64,000 nt of DNA. Source: an uncultured Clostridia bacterium (GTDB taxonomy: Bacteria; Bacillota; Clostridia; TANB77; CAG-508). The notes beneath the pieces are model-generated. The model did not search any database. It saw only the letters and a list, made by a program, of their open reading frames with translations, and had not been told where the DNA came from. The stretch is from assembly GCA_934167965.1 (NCBI GenBank), contig CAKPMJ010000002.1, forward strand, positions 62,001 to 126,000. The letters run 5' to 3'. Shown piece by piece: positions 53,641 to 60,327 of the stretch. The position numbers and the translations under genes are program-made. Position 1 is the first letter of the stretch. Every line of letters begins with the position of its first letter.

Positions 53641-54507
53641 TCAAAATATCATATTTCCCTTATCTCTTATCTTCATTCTGTATTCATTTATTTTATATCC
53701 ACAAAAATTTACTCCTTGTTTTCCTTTAAATATTTGTGTTTTTTTATTTAATTCTAACTGTAATTTTTCTTTTAAAAATTTTGTTATTTGCTCTAGTGCA
53801 TTTTTTGCCTCCTGTTTTGTTTCTACAATTAATACACTGTCATCTAAATACCTCGCATAATATTTTATATGTAATTTATGTTTTACAAATTGGTCTATTT
53901 CATTTAAATAAATATTTCCAAACATTTGAGATGTATAATTTCCTATTTCTAATCCTTTTTTTCTGGACTGTGAATATAATATTTCTTTTATAAGCCATAT
54001 TATTTTTTTGTCTTTTATTTTTCTTTCTATTATTTCTAATAATATTTTTTTATTTATATTATCGAAATATTTGGCTACATCCATTTTTAATATATAATAA
54101 TTTTTCCATTTATTTTTTGCTTTTTTCATACATGATTGTACATACAATGCTGCTCTATGCATTCCCCTTCCTTTTAAACAAGCATAAGAATTACTTATAA
54201 ACGTTGGTACAAATGCTGGTTCTAAAAAGTTATCTACTAACCATCTATGTACTATTCTGTCTATATACCTAGATTTTTCTATTTTTCTTATTTTAGGTTC
54301 TGTTACATAAAATACTGTATATCCTCCATGTTTATATGTCATATCTTTTAATTTTTTATATAAATACATTATATATTCTTCTTGTTTTAAATAAAAATTT
54401 ATATTTTCTATTCTATATCCTTTTCCCTTTTTAGATTTTATGTGTGCATCCATTAATTTTTCATAACTTAATTTTTTGTCATATTCATTTCTTATTGTCT
54501 TTGGCAT
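53641..54507 (-). CDS. DGR reverse transcriptase
   Basis: 288 residues. RT motifs in order: YIDRIVHRWLVDNFLEPAF, YACLKGRGMHRAALYVQ, YYILKMDVAKYFDNIN (first catalytic Asp), GLEIGNYTSQMFGNIYLNEID, YARYLDDSVLI (catalytic YLDD), LELNKKTQIFKG and VNFCGYKIN. IGN..SQ in place of the retroviral QG is the DGR hallmark. It stops shortly after motif 7 (IRDKGNMIF), whereas DGR enzymes usually continue about 50 or more residues into a basic thumb, so it may be truncated. It copies a template repeat with adenine mutation in the family. Overlaps avd by 23 bases. Confidence 0.9.
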   Translation of the reverse strand: MPKTIRNEYDKKLSYEKLMDAHIKSKKGKGYRIENINFYLKQEEYIMYLYKKLKDMTYKHGGYTVFYVTEPKIRKIEKSRYIDRIVHRWLVDNFLEPAFVPTFISNSYACLKGRGMHRAALYVQSCMKKAKNKWKNYYILKMDVAKYFDNINKKILLEIIERKIKDKKIIWLIKEILYSQSRKKGLEIGNYTSQMFGNIYLNEIDQFVKHKLHIKYYARYLDDSVLIVETKQEAKNALEQITKFLKEKLQLELNKKTQIFKGKQGVNFCGYKINEYRMKIRDKGNMIF

Positions 54508-54868
54508 AATATTTTAATAATCCCCCTATTATTTTTCCTATTTCATATATCTGTTCTATTGCAATATTAAATTTTTTATTATCTATCCATCTGTTTTTAT
54601 ACATTATTCTTAAAAATATTCGTTGAGTATTAAGCTCTGCATCTATTGCATTTATTATATTTAGACAATCTTTTGTTTCTTGTATTTTGCTTATATATAA
54701 TACATCTTTTATCATTTTGTACATACTTGTTTTATATTCTGTCCCTATACTGAACTTTTCTATTCTTGGTATTTTTATTATTAAATTAATCATATATTCT
54801 ACGTATTTTTCTGTTTTAGGTATTAATATTAATTTATTTTCTTTTTCCTTATTCAATCTATTCACCAA
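54485..54868 (-). CDS. avd: DGR accessory variability determinant, four-helix bundle
   Basis: 127 residues, all helical, similar in size to Bordetella phage Avd (128). LIPKTEKYVEYMINLIIKIPRIEK, TSMYKMIKDVLYISKI, NIINAIDAELNTQRIFLRIMYK and EQIYEIGKIIGGLLKYYAK are typical of RT-linked Avd. Pentameric in the family, binding RT and the template RNA. Between the MutS-like ORF (11-base overlap) and RT. Confidence 0.9.
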   Translation of the reverse strand: MVNRLNKEKENKLILIPKTEKYVEYMINLIIKIPRIEKFSIGTEYKTSMYKMIKDVLYISKIQETKDCLNIINAIDAELNTQRIFLRIMYKNRWIDNKKFNIAIEQIYEIGKIIGGLLKYYAKDNKK

Positions 54869-55067
54869 CTTCTATCTCTAAATATCTTTCTAATGCAATT
54901 TCATAATTCGTTTTTTCTTTGTGAATATTTTTAAGACATTCACTACATTTTTTATTTAATAATACCGCATCTTCTCCTATTGCAATATAAAATGCACCAC
55001 ATGATACTAATATTATTTCATTTATATATATTTCTTTTAGTTTTAATATCATTTCATAAAAATTCAT
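54858..55067 (-). CDS. short MutS-like (MSL) accessory ORF of the DGR
   Basis: 69 residues. FYEMILKLKEIYINEIILVSCGAFYIAIGEDAVLLNKKC resembles the first part of the MutS mismatch-recognition domain (G.FYE..GEDA), a motif known for small DGR accessory proteins. It is shorter than the MSL proteins I recall, and the C-terminal part after the CLKN stretch seems reduced. Overlaps avd. Confidence 0.7.
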   Translation of the reverse strand: MNFYEMILKLKEIYINEIILVSCGAFYIAIGEDAVLLNKKCSECLKNIHKEKTNYEIALERYLEIEVGE

Positions 55068-55102
55068 CTTTTATCATTCCTTTCTTTCTAAAAAAGGTGA
55101 TA

Positions 55103-55230
55103 TGCTATTTTTTTGAACAAAAAAATAGCACACCACGCTAGTGGTGCACCACGCTAATTGCATTCGCTAATTATTATTAGCTTCTAATTTCCTATATTTT
55201 CATAGCAATAGCCTTTTCTAGGTTATCGCT
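55103..55230. repeat. cluster of inverted repeats between the DGR target and MSL ORF
   Basis: Four structures in 128 bp: a 12-bp perfect stem (TGCTATTTTTTT, 55103-55130), the palindrome GTGGTGCACCAC (55141-55152) with a CACCACGCTA direct repeat (55131-55140 and 55147-55156), GCTAAT/ATTAGC (55167-55182) and a hairpin of 11 pairs just after the target stop (55204-55230, AGCAATAGCCT arm). DGR targets need a hairpin or cruciform downstream of the variable region; the last one fits. Confidence 0.7.
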
Positions 55231-55244
55231 TTTAGAGTTCAGAC

Positions 55245-55400
55245 CTACTTTATATAAAGTGTGAGGCGAGTAGAATAGTTGGTGCTAGTATAGAGTGGAC
55301 CGTCGTCGCTGCGAAGGCTAGGTGAATTGCTAATGCCGTGAAAACCACCACTGTAAGTACGACTGTAAGTGCTGTACGCCTCTAATGTCCACTCTAAACT
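55245..55400 (-). other. putative DGR variable region, cassette target
   Basis: Last 52 codons of the target, from GNSLEWTLEAY to LTLYIK and the stop. 61 of the 120 bases at 55261-55380 are G or C by my count. Many codons are AGC, TAC, GAC, CAC or CGC, consistent with mutated AAC codons. Confidence 0.75.
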
Positions 55401-56495
55401 ATTTCCCAATAAATCATATATATTATTTAACTTATCTGTTGATACTGTTCCTGTTTTTCGCGTTGTATTTCTACTTGTTTTTACTCCTTCTAAATTTTTT
55501 GGAGTAGTTGATGTTACATCTATTCCATTTCCTTGCATCCACATCATCATTTGATCATATTGACTTCCCCATATCATACTACTTCCTACTACATTTGTTA
55601 ATTTATTTTTTCCACTATATTCTTTATCTTTTTGATATAATCCATACCATGTATTTGCACTACTAGTTTGCGCTGTTGCTGAAGTTGCTCCTGATACTGA
55701 TTGGGCATTTTTGGATGTTTCATTTAAACTAGTTTCATATCTTCCTACATAAAATCCTTTATTTTTTCCTACATATTTTATCATCTCATCAAATTCATTT
55801 TGTAATTGTGTTTTCCACTTAGTTAGTATTTCTTCATCTGTTCCATTTAATCCTACTATATTTTTTAATAATCCAATTCCTTTTGTATCATCTCCTGTTA
55901 CAGCATCTCCAATTGTTGGATTTGATAAATAATCTGGTTCTCTCCTTCCTGTCACACTTGTCAATGCCATTATTCCTGATGTTTCTGTCCAGTTTAATGC
56001 TGTATATCCACCTGAAGTAAAATCATAAAGTTTTCCTAGTTTCTTTCCTTCTGCATTTGTACCATACATTTTACTTACATCTTTTACTGGTACCCATACA
56101 AATTCACTATTATCTGGGGCTACTACTACTATTCCTTTTTTTACTTCTGTTGGTGAATCTTCTTTTATTTTAAATCCTACTGGCACTACTATAGTTTCTC
56201 CATTATCATCTTGTAATTTTGCTTTTCTTCCTTCTATAATTTTATTTTTATTGTCTTTTACCTTTCCTAAATTTCCTGTACTTTCCTCCATTAAGATTTC
56301 TAGATCTGTTAAGTCTTCTGTTTCATTTGCTTGTGCTTGCTCTGTTTTTGTTTTAGCCTCTGCTGCCTTTTTTAATATTCCATTCTCTCCTGATAGCATT
56401 GCTATTGCTACTCCTGCTAATATCAATAACACTATTATTGTTATTACTAGTGCTATTAATGTTATACCTTTGCTGGTATTTAATCTTTTTGTCAT
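55245..56495 (-). CDS. prepilin-anchored DGR target protein with FGE-type lectin fold
   Basis: 416 residues. Prepilin-like start (TSKGITLIALVITII), the same Ala/Lys/Glu linker as the three other variable proteins (KTKTEQAQANETEDLTDL), then a formylglycine-generating-enzyme-like domain: VPVGFKI, FVWVPVKDVSKMYG, VGRYETS, VVGSSMIWGSQYDQMMMW and NIYDLLGNSLEWTLEAY. The C-terminal segment YSGGFHGISNSPSLRSDD is variable and it ends RLTLYIK. Such C-terminal CLec folds tolerate massive diversity and bind ligands. No catalytic Cys pair of true FGE is visible. Confidence 0.88.
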   Translation of the reverse strand: MTKRLNTSKGITLIALVITIIVLLILAGVAIAMLSGENGILKKAAEAKTKTEQAQANETEDLTDLEILMEESTGNLGKVKDNKNKIIEGRKAKLQDDNGETIVVPVGFKIKEDSPTEVKKGIVVVAPDNSEFVWVPVKDVSKMYGTNAEGKKLGKLYDFTSGGYTALNWTETSGIMALTSVTGRREPDYLSNPTIGDAVTGDDTKGIGLLKNIVGLNGTDEEILTKWKTQLQNEFDEMIKYVGKNKGFYVGRYETSLNETSKNAQSVSGATSATAQTSSANTWYGLYQKDKEYSGKNKLTNVVGSSMIWGSQYDQMMMWMQGNGIDVTSTTPKNLEGVKTSRNTTRKTGTVSTDKLNNIYDLLGNSLEWTLEAYSTYSRTYSGGFHGISNSPSLRSDDGPLYTSTNYSTRLTLYIK

Positions 56496-57017
56496 ATCGT
56501 TAATCTCCTTTCATTTTTTTCTAAAGTTTTGTAATTTTTTTAATTTTATTTTTATGTTTTTATTTTATTTAATAATAAAATTTTGTATTTTTTTATTCAA
56601 AATAAATAATAGTTTATTGAACTATTCAGCAAAGATATTTAATTTTCAATGTGCTATTATTCATTTTTTCCTAAAAATTTACACGTTTATTATAGCATAG
56701 GGATTTTTATTTTTCAACCATTTTTAACAATTTATTTTTGCCTTACAAACTACATTTTACTTTTACTATTTACCAAATTTATTTTTATTTGCCATCTTTT
56801 TATTTTCTGATTTTACTCTCCGTACATATCTTTTCCACTCACATTATAATTGGTCATTTCTGTCGCTAAATTTTTTTCTGCTATTGTTAATGTTGGTAAA
56901 AAATCTGCAAGTGATCTATTTTCTTTTATTCCATATCTTGTCATCAACATATAAGTCTTCGATTTCTCTTTTGGCTCCCTTAGCTAAATTTATCTTTTAT
57001 ATCCAAGTTGCTCTTGA
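56496..57017. other. AT-rich intergenic stretch with a DinD remnant
   Basis: 520 bp between the DGR target and the acyl-CoA ligase. Apart from the DinD-like fragment at 56813-56944 and poly-T tracts I see no gene or RNA. The two genes are on the same strand. Confidence 0.6.
56813..56944 (-). pseudogene. fragment of a DinD-like DNA-damage-inducible protein
   Basis: 43 codons reading MTRYGIKENRSLADFLPTLT, then IAEKNLATEMTNYNVSGKDM and YGE before a stop. This matches an internal DinD segment (ADFLP..TI.AKN.A.E.TN.N), as I recall the family. The preceding part of DinD is not in frame upstream, and the following part is missing. A gene remnant, next to the DGR. Confidence 0.5.
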
Positions 57018-58766
57018 TCATTTCTTTGCTAATATTTTTTCAAATTCTTTAAATCTTTTTACTTTTTGAGTAGTAGTCTTTTCAAGTGGCTCAGTTGTTA
57101 TTATTAATTCTTTTATTCTCTTAAATACTGGTAAGCTCTTATTTATTTCTTTTATATCTTCCCATACCAAGTTTTTATATTCTTTTTCTGTTTTATCGCC
57201 GAATTTTTCTTTTATAATTTCTGGATCATATACTAATTTTATTCCTAGACTAATTTCTCCTTTTGTATTTTCTCTTGGATATAATATACTTTCTGTAACA
57301 TAAGGTAATTTATTTACTAAGAATTCAATGTCACTTGGAAATACATTTTCACCATTTTTTAATACTATCACATCTTTCTTTCTTCCAGATATAAATAAAT
57401 ATCCATCTTTATTATAGTATCCTAAGTCTCCTGTATGGAACCATCCATCTTTCATAACACTTTCTGTTGCTTCTGGGTTCTCATAATATCCAAGCATAAC
57501 ATTAGGTCCTTTTACAACTATTTCTCCAACACCATTTTCATCAACATCTTCTAATTTTAATTCAACATTATATGGTGCCATTCCTACACTTCCTGGGCAT
57601 TTTTGTTTATCTGTTTCAGCTGCAACTAATGGTGATGTTTCTGTTAAACCATATCCTTGAACTGTTTCTATACCAAAACTGTTGTATCCATCTATTACTT
57701 TTTTATCCATTGCTGCTGCTCCAAAATATGCTATTCTTAAATTCCCTCCAAGTTGATCTAACACACTTTTAAATAATTTTCTTCTTACATCTATATGTAG
57801 TTTTAATAATCCATTGGCTAATCCACTCATTGTATCAACTAGTTTTGCTTTTCCTTGATCTTCTATAGATTTTCTTATCTTTTTATATATTGTTTCTAAT
57901 ACTAATGGTACAGCAACAAATACACTTACTTTATATTCTACTAAGTTCTTAGCAATATATTTTAATCCATCACAAAATGCTACTGTAACTCCACTATAAA
58001 ATCCATATAAAAATGTTATTGTGCATTCAAATGTATGATGTAATGGTAAAAATGATAATAAGACATCATTATCATACATTTTAGACATCTTAGCCATAGC
58101 AATTATATTAGATGTAATATTTTTTTGTGATAACATTACACCTTTTGCCATGCTTGTTGTTCCTGATGTAAATATTAATATACTCATTTTATTGTTATCA
58201 ATTTTCACATCTGCATATCTATGGTCACCATCTTCTATTTTCTTCATTCCTTGTTCAACTAATTCTTTAAATGATAATATACCATTTTCCTCTTTTTTCA
58301 AGTCCATATTTATATAGTATTTTATTGTTTCGTTTTCTTCTCTTATACTATTGAAAACTTCGTTATATTTATTTTCATATATAACAGCATCAACTTTACT
58401 TCTTTCAATTAGATTTTTTATTTCTTGTTCTGGTAATGCTTTATCTAATGGCACTACTACCATATTAGATGTTGTTATTGCAAAATAACTTTCACACCAT
58501 TCATATCTATTATTTCCTATTAATGCAATTTTTTTATTTTCCAATCCTAATTCAAGTAACATTGTTCCCAATGCTTCTACTTCTTTTTTTACCTCTGAAT
58601 AAGTTTTTTCTATTACTTTTTGATTCTTCTTCCCTAAGTTTTCTTTAAACTTGTATGCTACATTATTTGGGTATGTTTCACAACTATGGTTTATTAACTC
58701 CCTAAAATTATTAATTTCATAAACTTCATAAAGATTACTATTTAATTTTTTCATTTTTCCCTCCAT
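57018..58766 (-). CDS. long-chain acyl-CoA synthetase (AMP-binding)
   Basis: 582 residues. ATP-binding LIFTSGTTSMAKGVMLS, GYGLTETSP, GWFHTGDLGYYNKDGYLFISGRKKDVIV and the C-terminal catalytic Lys region TTTQKVKRF. Activates a carboxylic acid, probably a fatty acid, via acyl-adenylate. Monocistronic, divergent from the XRE gene; substrate length is not readable. Confidence 0.9.
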   Translation of the reverse strand: MEGKMKKLNSNLYEVYEINNFRELINHSCETYPNNVAYKFKENLGKKNQKVIEKTYSEVKKEVEALGTMLLELGLENKKIALIGNNRYEWCESYFAITTSNMVVVPLDKALPEQEIKNLIERSKVDAVIYENKYNEVFNSIREENETIKYYINMDLKKEENGILSFKELVEQGMKKIEDGDHRYADVKIDNNKMSILIFTSGTTSMAKGVMLSQKNITSNIIAMAKMSKMYDNDVLLSFLPLHHTFECTITFLYGFYSGVTVAFCDGLKYIAKNLVEYKVSVFVAVPLVLETIYKKIRKSIEDQGKAKLVDTMSGLANGLLKLHIDVRRKLFKSVLDQLGGNLRIAYFGAAAMDKKVIDGYNSFGIETVQGYGLTETSPLVAAETDKQKCPGSVGMAPYNVELKLEDVDENGVGEIVVKGPNVMLGYYENPEATESVMKDGWFHTGDLGYYNKDGYLFISGRKKDVIVLKNGENVFPSDIEFLVNKLPYVTESILYPRENTKGEISLGIKLVYDPEIIKEKFGDKTEKEYKNLVWEDIKEINKSLPVFKRIKELIITTEPLEKTTTQKVKRFKEFEKILAKK

Positions 58767-58832
58767 ATTGTTTTATTTTTACTTATATACTTTAGCACAA
58801 ATCTATATAAAAAATCAAGAAAATCTTATAAT

Positions 58833-58861
58833 TTGCACATTCTACTTTTTTGTGGTATACT
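58833..58861 (+). promoter_or_regulatory. XRE regulator promoter
   Basis: TTGCAC at 58833-58838, 17-bp spacer, TATACT at 58856-58861. Confidence 0.7.
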
Positions 58862-58879
58862 AGTAGAGTAAAAAATAGA

Positions 58880-58898
58880 ATTCTACCCACAGTAGAAT
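58880..58898 (+). promoter_or_regulatory. inverted repeat, possible operator
   Basis: ATTCTAC/GTAGAAT with a 5-base centre, between promoter and XRE start. Another ATTCTAC (58839-58845) and a GTAGAGT (58863-58869) flank the -10 box, so the regulator could control its own gene. Confidence 0.5.
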
Positions 58899-58917
58899 AT
58901 GGAGGAAATATATTGTT

Positions 58918-59502
58918 ATGAGTGATTTAAAAGAAATTATTGCAACCAATATAACTAAGTTAAGAAAAAACCAAAAAATAACTCAAGTTCAATTTTCAAA
59001 TGAATTAAATTATTCTGATAAAGCTGTTTCAAAATGGGAAAGAGCAGAATCTATCCCTGATATAATTGTTTTAAAACAAATTGCAGACTTTTTTGGAGTA
59101 ACAGTTGATTTTTTATTAAATGAACATGATGAAAATGAAGAGTTGCCAAAAACTACTGAGAAAAAAAGTACTATAAATAAATTACCATTAACTCTTTTGT
59201 CTGTATCTCCTGTATGGGCAATTGCATGCCTTATATTTACTTTAATTGCTCTTTTTAAAAATCTATATATTTGGCCTATATTTTATGTTTGTGTTCCAAT
59301 TACATTGCTATTATTTATTATTTTTAATAGTATATGGGGAGATAGAAAGAGAAATTATTTCATAATCTCTGCTTTTATATGGTCTATACTTATTTGTTTA
59401 TACATAATTTTTATAAATTATAATAATATATGGCAAATTTTTATTTTAGGAATACCAGCTCAAATTATAATATGGCTTTGGTCTAGATTAAAGAAAAGAT
59501 AA
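58918..59502 (+). CDS. XRE-family regulator with membrane helices
   Basis: 194 residues. HTH at about 8-62 (NITKLRKNQKITQVQFSNEL, YSDKAVSKWERAESIPDIIVLKQIADFFGVTVDFLL), then four hydrophobic segments from about 85 to 188. A membrane-tethered XRE protein. Ribosome binding site GGAGGAAA. Targets unknown; the upstream repeat suggests autoregulation. Confidence 0.85.
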   Translation: MSDLKEIIATNITKLRKNQKITQVQFSNELNYSDKAVSKWERAESIPDIIVLKQIADFFGVTVDFLLNEHDENEELPKTTEKKSTINKLPLTLLSVSPVWAIACLIFTLIALFKNLYIWPIFYVCVPITLLLFIIFNSIWGDRKRNYFIISAFIWSILICLYIIFINYNNIWQIFILGIPAQIIIWLWSRLKKR

Positions 59503-59540
59503 TTATTAAATGTTTTTAACATCTAATAATTATCTTTTTT
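59493..59540. terminator. bidirectional terminator
   Basis: AAAAGATAATTATTA pairs with TAATAATTATCTTTT, T run on the plus strand; between the convergent XRE and phosphotransferase genes. Confidence 0.8.
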
Positions 59541-59545
59541 AAATT

Positions 59546-60307
59546 TTACTCATAATCTACAACATTTATCCATTTGCTTAGAAATTCTTGTTCTTCTTCT
59601 TTTCCTTTAGACATTTGAGTTGCAGCAACTATAGGAATCCATCTTTGAATATTTGATTTTGCAATTCCTGTTTTTTCTGAAAATAAATTAATATATTTTT
59701 CAGCTAATTCAGTCTGTCCTTCAATAGATAGTATTAAAAATGTTCTTGCTGCATCTGCTGATGCATTTCCTTGTGTTACATGCGCCCAGTCTATTACATA
59801 AGCTTCTCCATTATCTTTTATAATTATGTTACTTGGATTAAAATCTCCATGGCATAGTTTAGTGTGATTTTTCATTCCTTCTAATCTTTGTAATAATTCA
59901 TATTTTGTATTATCATCAATATTTTTAGCATCATTTAGTTTTCTTCTAAATTTGTCTTTAGTTCTATTTAATAATGTAACTGTATTTGATAATATCTTCA
60001 TTTGAATATCAACAAAAAGATTTAGATATTCTCCCTCTTTTTCTGGATGTTCACTCATTAATTTATCAAGTGGAGTTCCCTCTATATGTTCTGATACTAA
60101 TGCCCATCTATTGTCTATTTTAGTTACTTCTAATAGTTTTGGTACATTTAATTCTGTCCCCTCTTCCACTCTTGCTTGATTTAAAGCCTCATTTAATATA
60201 TCAGCTTTTGAATAATTTTCTATAAATAATTTTATAGTTTTATCATTATCTTTGTAAACTGTTTTTGTTTTTCTTTCTACTATTGGATTATTTAAATTAT
60301 AATTCAT
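59546..60307 (-). CDS. APH/choline-kinase-like phosphotransferase
   Basis: 253 residues. The protein-kinase-like catalytic loop is LCHGDFNPSNIII and the metal motif is YVIDWAHV. The N-lobe has KLFIENYSKADILNEAL and ALVSEHIEG. The family phosphorylates aminoglycosides, choline or similar small molecules; nothing here fixes the substrate. 20 bp after adhE and probably cotranscribed. Confidence 0.85.
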   Translation of the reverse strand: MNYNLNNPIVERKTKTVYKDNDKTIKLFIENYSKADILNEALNQARVEEGTELNVPKLLEVTKIDNRWALVSEHIEGTPLDKLMSEHPEKEGEYLNLFVDIQMKILSNTVTLLNRTKDKFRRKLNDAKNIDDNTKYELLQRLEGMKNHTKLCHGDFNPSNIIIKDNGEAYVIDWAHVTQGNASADAARTFLILSIEGQTELAEKYINLFSEKTGIAKSNIQRWIPIVAATQMSKGKEEEQEFLSKWINVVDYE

Positions 60308-60327
60308 ATCTTTTCTTCCTTTCTAAT

